From a virus, in IMG/VR virus record IMGVR_UViG_3300044815_000010, positions 1 to 43,378 of that record: DNA of 43,378 bases. One strand, written 5' to 3'. A program made the position numbers and the translations under genes. The notes under the pieces were generated by a model. The model was given only the letters and a program-made list of their open reading frames with translations. It was not told where the DNA came from and did not search any database. Shown one piece after another: positions 6,347 to 16,700 of this stretch (position 1 is its first letter; the number at the start of each line of letters is the position of its first letter).

Positions 6347-6906
6347 GGCTTGATCTCGTCCACACTGATCGACGACAGGTAGACGCCGCCGAGATAGCGC
6401 GCACCTGTCGAGCCGTTCACTGTAACGGTAGCTGCGGCGCTTGGCCCTGCACGCAGCCGGAACGTGGTTGCCGCTACACTGGCAGCTGTCATGACGTACC
6501 GGATTCGGATGATCTCGCAAAACGACATCGGGCACGTCTGCATGACGGATGCCAAAGCATTCACGCCGGCATCAGCAAACAGGGATGCGATCACTGTGGC
6601 GGCGGCACCAGCATTCACACACAAATGCGCGTCGATGATCAGGATGTTGCCGGTTGCCTGCGGCGTGATCGCGACAGTCAGGATCTCAGTCCCTTCGGAT
6701 ATCTGCGGAATCGTGTCGTCGGCAGGGACCAATGCACTGAACGTCGACATGGCGCCGGTCTGCGTGTTGACACGCTGCACGAGCTTGCCAGTAACCGCAG
6801 CGACCGCCATACTGATAGCCGTATTCCGCGCCGTTACTTCACTATCTAACTCAGCTTGCGTAGCCAGATCAGCATCGACCATCGATGCAGGAATTCTTTG
6901 GACCAT
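6343..6906 (-). CDS. tail-fibre/spike-like beta-sandwich protein
   Basis: The 187-residue product has a short helical N-terminus (DADLATQAELDSEVTARN) and a C-terminal domain beginning LVQRVNTQTGAMSTFSALVP, with later DDTIPQ, SEGTEILT and GGVYLSS. This is the pattern of a widespread phage tail-fibre or spike tip domain. It lies after the lysis genes and not next to the main fibre, at the very end of the late operon, so it may be an additional receptor-binding or virion surface protein. The start has TAAGGA before ATG 6906. The stop overlaps the integrase stop. Confidence 0.7.
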   Translation of the reverse strand: MVQRIPASMVDADLATQAELDSEVTARNTAISMAVAAVTGKLVQRVNTQTGAMSTFSALVPADDTIPQISEGTEILTVAITPQATGNILIIDAHLCVNAGAAATVIASLFADAGVNALASVMQTCPMSFCEIIRIRYVMTAASVAATTFRLRAGPSAAATVTVNGSTGARYLGGVYLSSISVDEIKP

Positions 6907-6913
6907 ATATTCC

Positions 6914-7405
6914 TTACGGTTGGGCGTTCATTTTTTGGCCGGCATCGTACTGCCGGTAACATTGATCGAGCGCGGTACGGAGCTTGTCGGCACGGGCAGC
7001 TTCCCTTGTAAGAAACTCTGCATCTGACCGGAAAAGCTCGGCCCCGGTTGCTCCTTTGCAATCGGCGGGAGCGCCGGGCAAGCTACCTGTAACGGCGGTA
7101 GGTCTTTCGGGACGGTTCCGCAAGCTTGCAAGAGCAGCATCGCGCTCAGACTCAATACGATTGATTTCATCCTGTTTTTCCTGTGCAAAGTTAGCGGCGT
7201 CCTGCGTCAGCTTGCGCTCTTTATCGCGCGCAATTCGTTCATTCTCGGCCCGCTGATCCGACTGCTTTGCAAGAGCACCAGCATGCGTAGCCTTCATGTT
7301 CGCGATGTCAGTTTTCAAGCCAGCGACGCGCACCGTCTGCACGCCGATTGCTGCCAGTAGAGCGGCAAACACGACGGCGTAGACCCATGTCGGGATAAGC
7401 TTCAT
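6914..7405 (-). CDS. Rz-like inner-membrane spanin
   Basis: The 163-residue product has an N-terminal membrane segment (about residues 6-25, WVYAVVFAALLAAIGV) and then a long charged helix up to about residue 95, followed by a small C-terminal domain with cysteines. This is the i-spanin pattern: anchored in the inner membrane, with a periplasmic coiled coil contacting the Rz1 lipoprotein. ATG 7405 overlaps the endolysin stop (ATGA). The Rz1 frame is nested inside it. Confidence 0.85.
   Translation of the reverse strand: MKLIPTWVYAVVFAALLAAIGVQTVRVAGLKTDIANMKATHAGALAKQSDQRAENERIARDKERKLTQDAANFAQEKQDEINRIESERDAALASLRNRPERPTAVTGSLPGAPADCKGATGAELFRSDAEFLTREAARADKLRTALDQCYRQYDAGQKMNAQP
6928..7170 (-). 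CDS. Rz1-like outer-membrane spanin lipoprotein (nested)
   Basis: This 80-residue frame lies entirely inside the Rz-like gene in another frame, the classic Rz/Rz1 arrangement. It begins MKSIVLSLSAMLLLQACG: a signal peptide with the lipobox LQAC, so Cys17 would be lipidated. The mature part is proline-rich (PPLQVACPALPPIAKEQPG). Outer-membrane spanins pair with the inner-membrane spanin to fuse the two membranes in the last step of lysis. I chose the internal ATG at 7170 because it places the signal peptide correctly. Confidence 0.85.
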   Translation of the reverse strand: MKSIVLSLSAMLLLQACGTVPKDLPPLQVACPALPPIAKEQPGPSFSGQMQSFLQGKLPVPTSSVPRSINVTGSTMPAKK

Positions 7406-7920
7406 GCGATTTTCCCCTCGCACATATCGCGTTCAATCTTGCGTCGTTTCACCAAGCCTGGGAGTTGCTTGTCACCAGCCGACATCCAGCCTTCGGTTAG
7501 AGCGCGACATCCTCCTGCATAATCACCAGCATTGAAGCGGATTCTGATTTGCGGCTGCCGGCCATTTTTCAGCACGCAGAGCCCATCTTTTACGCCTTCC
7601 TTGCCAGGTCCGACGTTGAACGAAAAGCTGATCAGCGCCGCACGCTGCCCATCGTTGAGCGGCACGTTGATGCATCGGTTCACTGTGTCTGCGTACGTCA
7701 GAAGATCGGATTCGAGCAGCGCCGTGCATTCAGTAGTCGTGTATGGCCGTCCGAGCACTGCCGTTTTTGTATGACCCGCGCAGGCAGTCACGATACCGAT
7801 CGGATCTTTGTATCCGCGCAGGATTATGCCCTCGAACTGCGGCACATACGCCAGCAGCATCGCGCAGCAGCCGGCGCCGACCGTTCCCTGTAGTGTCCGC
7901 TTCTTTACGATTGGCGTCAT
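7402..7920 (-). CDS. SAR-type lysozyme endolysin (GH24)
   Basis: The 172-residue enzyme has the T4/P21-lysozyme catalytic triad with exact spacing: Glu30, Asp39 and Thr45 (E-8-D-5-T), followed by CAGHT. It would cleave the glycan strands of peptidoglycan. The N-terminus is a weakly hydrophobic, Gly/Ala-rich segment (GTVGAGCCAMLLAYV, 12-26) with Cys18 and Cys19, and Cys47 near the active site. This suits a signal-arrest-release endolysin held inactive in the membrane and activated by release and disulfide exchange. AAGGA precedes ATG 7920. It sits between holin candidates and spanins. Confidence 0.9.
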   Translation of the reverse strand: MTPIVKKRTLQGTVGAGCCAMLLAYVPQFEGIILRGYKDPIGIVTACAGHTKTAVLGRPYTTTECTALLESDLLTYADTVNRCINVPLNDGQRAALISFSFNVGPGKEGVKDGLCVLKNGRQPQIRIRFNAGDYAGGCRALTEGWMSAGDKQLPGLVKRRKIERDMCEGKIA

Positions 7921-7949
7921 GACATCATCCTTGCGTTATTCACATCAGT

Positions 7950-8162
7950 TCAGTCGAGATTTTGCTGCGCCACGATCCGAGATAGCGCGCCGCCGAGAGC
8001 GATCCCTGTGCCGATGATCGACATCACGGGCGTCTGTCCTAAAAGGTAATACTGCGCACCAGCTTCGACCGCTTGAATCGTAGCGAGGAGGATCGCAATT
8101 CTGAACGACCAGGCTTTCGCGATGACGCTTTTCCAGTCGTCGATCAGCTTTATTTTGCCCAC
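7950..8162 (-). CDS. holin-like membrane protein
   Basis: I start at GTG 8162, which overlaps the upstream gene and is preceded by GGAAAGG; earlier codons lie inside that gene. The 70-residue product begins KLIDDWKSVI, then has two hydrophobic stretches (about residues 17-38 and 46-62) and a short polar tail. It resembles small phage holin candidates that begin KLxxxW and have two membrane helices. Position directly before the endolysin supports a holin role: forming inner-membrane lesions at lysis time. Confidence 0.65.
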   Translation of the reverse strand: MGKIKLIDDWKSVIAKAWSFRIAILLATIQAVEAGAQYYLLGQTPVMSIIGTGIALGGALSRIVAQQNLD

Positions 8163-8509
8163 GGCAGTACACCTTTCCACATTGAATACAGCGCAACTAC
8201 AGCACCGCCCACAGCCGCCGTCCACTTGACGATGCCTCCGAGTACGCCGATCACCTTCAGTCCGCCCTTGACGGCGCGCAGGATATCCAGCACTTCGCGG
8301 ATTTCACCCTTACCCTCGGTCGTGATCAGCGTGTTCGTCGATATCTGCCCGCGCAGTTCATTGATATTCGACTCCATACTCGACATACGACGGTCGCCTT
8401 CGCGTAGCTTCTCGGCGAAGAAATCTTTGAAGGATTCATCATCCATCATAGGATTGCTACCTCGTGAGTACAGCGAAAGCGGATCATCGAATTCGAGTGC
8501 TTTATCCAT
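8150..8509 (-). CDS. coiled-coil membrane protein of the lysis cassette
   Basis: The 119-residue protein has a charged helical middle (MDDESFKDFFAEKLREGDRR onward) and a C-terminal hydrophobic segment (about 85-112, VIGVLGGIVKW...AVVALYSMW). This helix-plus-tail-anchor layout resembles XhlA-type holin partners or antiholins. It is coupled to the holin candidate by overlap. Which of the two small membrane proteins is holin and which is regulator cannot be told from sequence. Confidence 0.55.
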   Translation of the reverse strand: MDKALEFDDPLSLYSRGSNPMMDDESFKDFFAEKLREGDRRMSSMESNINELRGQISTNTLITTEGKGEIREVLDILRAVKGGLKVIGVLGGIVKWTAAVGGAVVALYSMWKGVLPWAK

Positions 8510-8524
8510 AATGGACCTTATCTT

Positions 8525-8875
8525 TTATGAGCCAGCAGGAAAATCAGGTGTCACCGGCCATTCAACCACAGGATCATACTCAGTTGCACTCGCCAGTTGG
8601 CGCAGCATATTGTCATAAGCCAGCCATTCCGGCGGATATGGCACTTGCGCTTTCTTGCAGCGCGTAGCCGTAATATCATTTTTTGTAAGTTGCGCTTTTG
8701 CTTTAGCTTGCTGCTGAAGAAGCAAGTTAATCTGTATCTGATCTTCAGTCGGTGGCAACTGTGGGTCGTCATTCTCTAGCCACTCTTCTGCATACCCTGG
8801 TTGTAGCATGGTATACATACCGATGATTTCCCTGCTCTCATTGCGTTGGACGTATGGCATTATTGATCCATTCAT
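8525..8875 (-). CDS. tail-fibre assembly-like protein
   Basis: The 116-residue product starts at ATG 8875, overlapping the tail-fibre stop (ATGA); a second ATG at 8860 begins MPYVQRNES. The pattern MPYVQR...IIGMY...QPGYAEEWL, then a helical Gln-rich middle and a C-terminal PYPPEWLAYD, is typical of small proteins encoded just after tail fibres, some of which are fibre chaperones. Location supports a role in folding or attaching the fibre at 8872-10719. Confidence 0.6.
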   Translation of the reverse strand: MNGSIMPYVQRNESREIIGMYTMLQPGYAEEWLENDDPQLPPTEDQIQINLLLQQQAKAKAQLTKNDITATRCKKAQVPYPPEWLAYDNMLRQLASATEYDPVVEWPVTPDFPAGS

Positions 8876-10719
8876 AGCGGGTCATACCAGCCTAGTGTGG
8901 ATACACTTAAATTAAGGGCAGCGCCCGCTTCGCGGTGCCGAATACGACCGGAAGTATCTGTCCATACCTGACCAGATGTAGAAGTTTGCGATTGCACATG
9001 CCCAACCGGAAAACCTGCGACGGCAGGTAGAATGTCCGCATTATCTGGATCGGATAAATAGGAGACTGCGTTACCTGCCGTGCCATTGATAACCGCATTG
9101 AAGTACAGCTTAACCTTGCGGCCTTTTGGCACAGACATGACGACAAGTGCTGCCGTGGTCGAGCAAGTTACGCCGTTAATATCACTGACCGGAGTCTTGT
9201 AATAGAAATCACCCCCTACTTGCGTCATTGGCAACCAGTTACTTGATGCATCTGTAGGCCACGCGCCGATGTATCGCGACTTCGTGTAGTTAGTTGGCAG
9301 TGTTGGTGCGCCTGTAGCAACGTCGAAACCTATATCAACAACGCCAGTATCAAGCCTGATGATTTCATGAAAGTAGTACATCGTATTCGGCGCTATAGCG
9401 GCAGTACTTAGCTTGCCGCCATTGCCAGAACCAACTGCCCAAGCTGCTGTAGTTTTTGCAATAGAGGACGCCAAATTCATTAGTGTCGTGTTGGTACTAT
9501 CTGTAGCCTGCCCAGGCGCTACGGTAATTGTTGTTGATGAACCAGCGGTGGATAGGCCAAGTCCTGAGAAATATGTACGTAATGGTAGCGTTGTAACGGC
9601 AGTACCATCTGCTCGCGTAAGCGTCAGAAATGTAGTCGTCCCATCGTAATAGATATCAGCGCTATCGCCAGCGGCAGTCGTGACACTTGTCCCGCCGTTG
9701 ATTTTATTAGTCGTGGCATTGTACGTGAGCGGCGTGTTGGCAGTGAAATTAACCCGAATACGCTGGCCGATATTCATCGTCCAGCCAGTCACCGGAACTG
9801 TGCCTGTCAGATTTACAGCAAGATATACTGCAGTCGAGAGATTGACAGTGCTGGCCGATGCAACATTCGCGGGCGCACCTAAGCCTAAGCCTATTGCAGT
9901 CCTTGCAGCAGAAGCATCCGCTGCAGTGATCAGCGCAGTGCCGACCACCGTCTGCCCTGAGACAGCAGTTGCTGCACCGAGCGCGATCGAATTGCCGTAA
10001 CGAGCCTGTATATTATTCGTACCAACAGGCGGCGCACCGGTTAGAAACCGCAGCGTGCGAGGCGGTATCAGCGTGTAATTTACTCCGGCAGTTTGCACCA
10101 CCCCGCCGACGGCAATGTCGAGATTGCCGATAATGAGTGGATCGCCCGTCAGAAGGAAGTCAACCTGCGCACCGGTGCCGTTGAACTTATCGACAACGAA
10201 CGTGCCATACGTGACAATGCCAGCAAGTCCGGCGGGATCGAGATTCGCCAGCCCATCACCAGCAAGGTTCCAGCTGATAATATTGTTCGGGACCGGCAAC
10301 GGCAGTTCGGTCGAGATCGAGCCACTTACTGTCGGCGGCAATGCAAGCGCGCGATCTTGCGCTTCCTTTATTTGCTGCGTCTGCATCGTCAGCAGATCAA
10401 GCGCCTGTTCGTGCGACTCGGCCGGGAACGCGTCATTGTCGACATAATCGGCATCCTGCACGAACGGTACGTTACGGATAATTGTCAGAGACTCGCCGAC
10501 TGCAAGCGCGATGACGAGCGTCACAGTTCCAGTCAACCCGCCTGCGCCAGTGACAGAATAATCAGTCGTCAGCGTCAGATCGGTATCGATGCTATCGATG
10601 CTGGTTTTAATCACGCGCAGATGTGTGTCTGCCAGAAACCGGAAGCCGACCGTGAACGGGCCAGTCGTGCCGGCACCGGCATACGGACCAGATCGTGAGA
10701 TTTCGGTTTCTACTGTCAT
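8872..10719 (-). CDS. tail fibre protein with T7 gp17-like N-terminus
   Basis: The 615-residue protein opens with a virion-anchoring domain like T7 gp17: FTVGFRFLADTHLRVI, later TIIRNVPFVQDADYV and SHEQALDLLTMQTQQIKEA (about residues 1-130). A Gly/Ala/Thr-rich beta-repeat shaft follows (about 150-400), then a C-terminal receptor-binding region with no recognised enzymatic motif. Trimeric fibres of this kind attach to the tail and bind the cell surface. The start ATG 10719 has AGGGCAGG just upstream. It is followed by its probable assembly partner. Confidence 0.85.
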   Translation of the reverse strand: MTVETEISRSGPYAGAGTTGPFTVGFRFLADTHLRVIKTSIDSIDTDLTLTTDYSVTGAGGLTGTVTLVIALAVGESLTIIRNVPFVQDADYVDNDAFPAESHEQALDLLTMQTQQIKEAQDRALALPPTVSGSISTELPLPVPNNIISWNLAGDGLANLDPAGLAGIVTYGTFVVDKFNGTGAQVDFLLTGDPLIIGNLDIAVGGVVQTAGVNYTLIPPRTLRFLTGAPPVGTNNIQARYGNSIALGAATAVSGQTVVGTALITAADASAARTAIGLGLGAPANVASASTVNLSTAVYLAVNLTGTVPVTGWTMNIGQRIRVNFTANTPLTYNATTNKINGGTSVTTAAGDSADIYYDGTTTFLTLTRADGTAVTTLPLRTYFSGLGLSTAGSSTTITVAPGQATDSTNTTLMNLASSIAKTTAAWAVGSGNGGKLSTAAIAPNTMYYFHEIIRLDTGVVDIGFDVATGAPTLPTNYTKSRYIGAWPTDASSNWLPMTQVGGDFYYKTPVSDINGVTCSTTAALVVMSVPKGRKVKLYFNAVINGTAGNAVSYLSDPDNADILPAVAGFPVGHVQSQTSTSGQVWTDTSGRIRHREAGAALNLSVSTLGWYDPL

Positions 10720-10784
10720 GGCCTGCCCTATAAAGATTTCGACGATCTTACCAGCGCTGAGAAATTAACACCATGCAACACGTG

Positions 10785-13700
10785 CTAACGCGCAACAGAG
10801 GACGGCGGCAGGTAAAACGTTTGACCATTCTCCCGTTCCGCACGCTTTTCCATCCTTCTCAGGAAGCCTGGATTCATTGCCTCCTGCATCCGGTAGATCA
10901 CCAGATAATCCAGTGCGGCCCGCGTGTAGAACAGGTTCATGAACGGCGTGTTCTGCAGTGCCGCGTTGAACGCCGTGGCGCCGAAGTCGTCGCCGGTACG
11001 GATGCGCGTCCATAGATCAGCGGCAGTATCGGCCATATTAACGACCGGTCCAGCCAGCGAGCCAGACAGCGTGCCGCCCATGCGGTTGTATTTCGCGAAC
11101 AGGAAATCACCGTAGATGCCGAGCCCGCCGCCCTGCACCATCGCCGCTGCCCAAGTGCGTGCGCTGTCGACCGGGCGCGGGTTCTTACCCTTGATCAAGT
11201 CCTTTATCGACATGGCGGCATAGCCCATCATGGTCGACAGACCGATGAATGTCGCCAGCCCTAGCATGTCTCCTAATGCTTGAACTCCTTGGTAGTTACC
11301 TGTCACGATACCCTTCACTTCATTCCAGCCTGCGCGTCTATATGCGCCTAGGGAATCATAGCCGCGCCCGTATATTTCGCGGCCGAGGACCATCTGAATC
11401 ATTGCAACAGGGAACGATTTGAACTGCCCAGCATAACGCAGGAATTCGCCGGCCACCGTACCCGGCTGCGTGCCGCGCAGCATGAAGGCCCGTGTGCGCG
11501 CGTTCGGCTCGATCACGGCATGGTGCATGCGATCAATCGTCATCGTGCGCAAGGCTGACGATAGATCATCATGCAAGTTCAGGATTGCGGCATCCGATGC
11601 CGTTCGACCGGCCTGCTTGATGTAGTTTTCGAGCGCCGCTGTCGGGACCGTTTTCAAGCCTTCCGGTGTCATGTATTTACGCCCGTCTGCTTCCGTCATC
11701 GAGGCGATACGCAGAATGTCCCACTTGCCCGCATCAATGTTGTATAAACCCAACATATCGTGTAAATCGGCCGGCAGCTTATCGAACGCATGCCTAGCAT
11801 TGGACGCCAGATAATTAGAGTGCCGCAACGCTGCGCCGTCCTGTAGCGATTCCGTCCACCATGTCAGGCCACCCAGTTTGAAGAACTGCTGCATCGCCCA
11901 GGCTGTTTTACCGCCAACCAGATCAGGCGAGTCAAACCGGTGGAACACGCTGCCGAGAACGGATTCATGAAACACGCCGAGCGAGTTCAGGATGGCGGCC
12001 TTTTCGCCTTTTGCCCTACCCTGCACCAGCGCACTCATCCCATCGAGCGTACCTGACAGCAGGTTTTTGCCCTGGCTCATGCGCATTTCGGCACCGTAAT
12101 TTACAAGATCGGTCATGCCAGAGATCAGCGCGCCACCGAGTTTTGCCATCGATTGCAAGGAGCGAAGCGTTGAACCGATCTTGGCACCAAGCGCATTGCC
12201 GGGAATATTCATCGAGCCGTCAACTACCGACAGCATATTTTCAATTTCCTTGCGCGACGACATAAATTTATTACGTTTAGCCCCGGTTAGGCTATCCGCA
12301 TATTCATCGAAAACCCGCAGCAAGGTCGCTTCTGGATTCGTGCCAAGAATTTTCAGCAAGCCAGCCGACTTCGCCGAGTGATCCAGACCGGTTAATACTG
12401 CATCAGCCAGCCGACCATTGCCGAACTTTTCGTTATATTCAAAAGCCGCATTACCATCCTTGAAGTACAGCGAGCGCGATGCCGATTCCCGTTTCGCCAG
12501 ATTCGACCCGCGACCCATCGCCGCGATGTCATCCTCGCCGGCCATCGGTTTCATGTGACTGCCAGCGGCGAAGTCGTCATACATGCCGCGCAGCGATGCC
12601 TGGATATCGTCTCCAACAATCCCGAGCTTACGCATTTTCACTAGATCGAGGCGCGGCAAGACGTGTTCAATCCATCCATTTTCGCCAGCATCGCGGATCT
12701 TGTACATATCGTGCGACTGCCGAACGATATAGCCCTGGGCATCGCGTATCCATGCGCCGAAGCGGTTGCGTGTTGCCCGAGCGTCAGACTGGTATTTGTT
12801 GATAATCTCGGCGATCTTGATGGCTTCCGGCGCCAGCTTGGAATTGTCCGCGCCTTCACGCCCGATATTCCACAGAGCCGTATAGGCATCACGATCGAAC
12901 TGTCCGGATACGAATGCCTCGCGTACGCCAGCTTTCTCGACATCAGCCAGAAGGCCGCCGATCCATTCGCCACGGAAGTTTTTCTGTTCAGCATCGACCG
13001 AGATGCGGCCGCCAGCCCGCTTGCGCTCCGTGCCGACTAGCAGACCACGGAAGCCTTCGACATCCAGCCCAGAAGCGCGGAATTGATTCACGAACGACGA
13101 TGCTTTCAGCCTGGCATTCAGGTTCAGCGATGCGTTCCGTTTGGCGATCACAGCCGCCAGTTCGAGATTGTTCGCCAGTTCGTCCGCCGCCTGCATTGCT
13201 TCATCTTGAAGACCGGTCGCTACATCCTCTGCACCCAGCGCATCACGCGTTGTGCGAGCGACGCCGCGCAAGCCCTTGACGGACTGGCGCAGTTGATCCA
13301 GCAGATCCTTTATTTCGGCAGACGAGATATCCGGCATTGCAGCGCGCATCGCTTCAGTCGCGGCAGCGTCATTGCCCAGCTTGTCGGCAGCGGCCCGGAG
13401 CACGCTAGCGAACTGCTTTGCTCGCACGATGCGTTCGTCGTGAACCTTCAGTTCTTCAGTTACCGTGGAATTATCCGGCGTCTCGCCGCGAGCATACATC
13501 GCTCCAGTACCACCATGCACATCCGCATCCCCACGCGCCACAGCATGCAGCGCCGATACCGCCAAGGCCTGATAGTCGGCCTCCGTCAGCTTCATTACCC
13601 CCTGTACAGATGTGAAATTCTTGAACACCCATGCCCTGATCGCGGCGATGATGCGCTTCACAAGCGGCAGTTCAGGCGACGACTGCACCAGATAGGCAAG

Positions 13701-16700
13701 CTGTTCCTCGCGCACCAGATGCGCAGGCGTGTCGGCAGGCACCGCAGCACGAGCAGCCTGTGCCCATTCAGCGCCGGACGTGATCGCGTCGTCAAGTTGC
13801 TTCAGTACCGCATCGAACGTCTCACGACCGAGCATCGTTTCCATGCCGACGTGAACGCCGACTTCATGCAGCACCAAGCCACGCGCTTCCTTAGCGCTGA
13901 CGTTCTCGGCAACGATATAGGCCTGATCGCGGTTGATCGTAACTGCTTTCACATCGGCCGGATGCGGGCCGCCAGGCAGATCGGCGACGGATTCGACTAC
14001 TTTCACCTTGCCGGAATCGAGCAGCGCCTGCGTACTTTTGCCAAACGCCTCGTTCAGTTTCTGCGTCAGGAATTCCACGCGGGCTGGCGCTTCAGCCATG
14101 CGCTCACCACGCGATGCAGCATCGCGGCTGTAGGCATTCAACCAAGCTTCGGCCTCGATTGCCGCGGCGCTTTTCTGTTTCGGCGCGAGATCGGCAGCAG
14201 TCACGCCGAGCGATTCCAGCGACTTTGCTTTCGCTAGTTCGTCAGCAGTGAATGGAATGTCGGTTTTATCGACCTTGTATGGCACGTCTGCAATGCCGGC
14301 CTGGCGGGCGGCAGCGAGACGGTTGTTCCCGTCGCTCACATACGCCATGCCGTCGGCTTCACTGACTTTCAGCGTGATCGGTTCTTTAACGCCATTCGTG
14401 CGCACATCCTCAGTCAGCGCTGCGAGATCGGTTGAACTCGGATCGACATTGCGATCGTGATCCTTCGCATTCCAGAGTGCGTCAGTTTTCAGCGTCGACG
14501 GCTTGTCGCCTGCGCGGCTATACTGAAACGCCCGATCGCCAGCCTTCAGCGTATCAGCCAGTGCCGTATCTGCGTCCGCCATTGCGGTATTCGCATCATC
14601 GAGCGCCCACGATTTTTTAGCATCCGCCTTCACGCGCGCCTCGACTGCTGCCGATGCCGCAAAATCCGCCGACTGCTGCGATTCCGGTTCAAAACTCTTG
14701 TCGGCTGCCGCCTTCACATCCTCGATCGTCGACGTGCCGACAGCATCATCCATGCCGACGATCGCCTCGACATCAACATTCCTGCCTTCCACAGACTGCG
14801 CTACGGCGCCACGTAGTGCCGCCTCACGCGTCTCCGGTGATACGCGGGCTAGTACCTCAGCAGCCGTATCGACAGACGACTCAGCGGCCTTTATGGATGC
14901 TTCCAGCATCGCCGTTTTGTCGGGCACTGCGCTACCGCCCAGCAGATCGCCCTGCTTCGGATTGCCGGCTTCAGTCAGCCGATCGTAAAAACCGTTAATC
15001 GCATCAGCAATCCGGCGCGGCGCCGAGATATTGCGGTCCATGAAATCCAGCAGCAGGCGAGATTCAGGCGTCATGCCATCGCCGAACGCATCCATCTGGT
15101 TCAGGTAATCCGGGATTTTTGTACCCTGGTCGCGCAGGGCATTATATTTTTCGACCGCTCCCTGTACATCGCCGGCAATATCAAGCGCGTGCAGATCGCC
15201 GGATCCGATCGCATCACGCGCCACGGCAATCGTCGGCGCGGTACGGCCAAGCGCCTGGGCTATATTCCGGCTGCCAGAATCCATCGATTCGACCAGTCGG
15301 CCTAGCGTCGGCGAATCACCGTATGCCTTATAGATCAGCGCACCGTTCAGTCGGCGCAGACCTTCGGCCGACAGTTTCCCATCACTATCGACCAACGCAT
15401 TACGTTTATTCTCAGGCTGCGCCTCGACCCACTGCCGTATCGCGCCACGGTTTTCAGGCGATTGCAGATCGCCATCGGCGCCAACTTTCAGACGCGCATC
15501 GCCCAGCCGTTCCGCATCGACCTTGGATTGTTCCAGCGCCGACATATCGGTACTGCCGCCCTCGTTTGAGAGCATGGCGGCTTTCTTTACGTCGACCTCG
15601 CGCTGCAGGCGGCGCACCAGCACCGGCTTTTTCATTCCTTGCACCGTGGCCGGATCGATGCCGAGTTCCTGCAGGCGCGATTCGAGCGATGCCCGGTAAT
15701 CGTTGCCCTTGCCGATCTCGTATGCCTTGTCGATGAACAGCGTGCGTCCGTTGCCGCCGATGATCCGGCCATCCGCCGCAACCGTCGGTGTGCCGACATC
15801 CATCAGCGGATTATCGGTCGACAGCACCAGATCGGGATCGAGCTCGTTCGCGCGCTTTTGGATTTCCGCCTGATATGCCGACCGGTTACGATCACGGAAT
15901 TGATTGTCAGCCTTGTCGACCGTCGCCTTTAGAGAGTCAGCTTCGACTACGGCAAACTGTGCAGGCTCGCGTGTGTCGCCGATTTTTACTTCTGTGTCAG
16001 CACCCATCGCAGCACCAGCCGGCGGCGCAATTGGATCGGCCGCAGGATTCGGCGTGACCATCTCACTCGCGCCACGGAAGTGTTTGAACGCATCACCGGC
16101 AGCACCGCCTATGACGTGCAGCCCGCCGCCGAAGGCCGTGCCGAACGCGATGTTCGACATCGAGTCCATCGCGGAATAATCGTCGCCTAAGTCTCGGCGC
16201 GCGCTGCCATAGAATGGCTCAAGAGCCGCTGTAGATATTCCACCATCTGCCGCACCCAAAACGGCTCGGGCACCTGACCTAGCAATGAATGATTCTGCAC
16301 CAACCGATGCGGCACGAATAGCGCGTAAAGCCGAAATGGATTTCGTCCACGGAACGAAGGCCGTGGCGAGATTGATCGGGTCAAGGATACCGGCGCCGAA
16401 CATTGCACCACCACGTACAACGCTGCCCATGTCCCAAGGCGTACGCTCACGCACGTCTTTCGCGGCAGTAAGTTGTCGCTGGCGTTCAAGAATAATATCG
16501 AGCTGGGATTTCGTGTATGGCGCGTTAGGGTCAATGCCTTTTACCGCAACACCTGAATCTTTGATAAGCGCCTTCGTTTCATCGACAGGTAACTTTTCTT
16601 GCCCTTCGCCGGCGCTTGATAATTTGAATTTTGTTTTTGTTACGTCGAAATACGACTCCATCCAGGCTTCTTTTACTGAAGCATTCAGCTTGTCTTTGAA

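Noticed and set aside
7945-8196. Minus-strand frame of 83 codons overlapping the holin candidate
   Set aside because: It is Arg/Asp-rich with no membrane segment and lies in the other frame of a better-supported holin-like gene.
6343-10719. Diversity-generating retroelement as in phage BPP-1
   Set aside because: Despite BPP-1-like capsid genes, no reverse transcriptase frame and no template/variable repeat pair is seen near the fibre genes.
13083-14237. Long plus-strand frame of 384 codons
   Set aside because: It lies wholly antisense to the giant virion gene, has no ribosome-binding site, and its product is Arg/His/Ser-rich with no motif: a shadow of codon bias.
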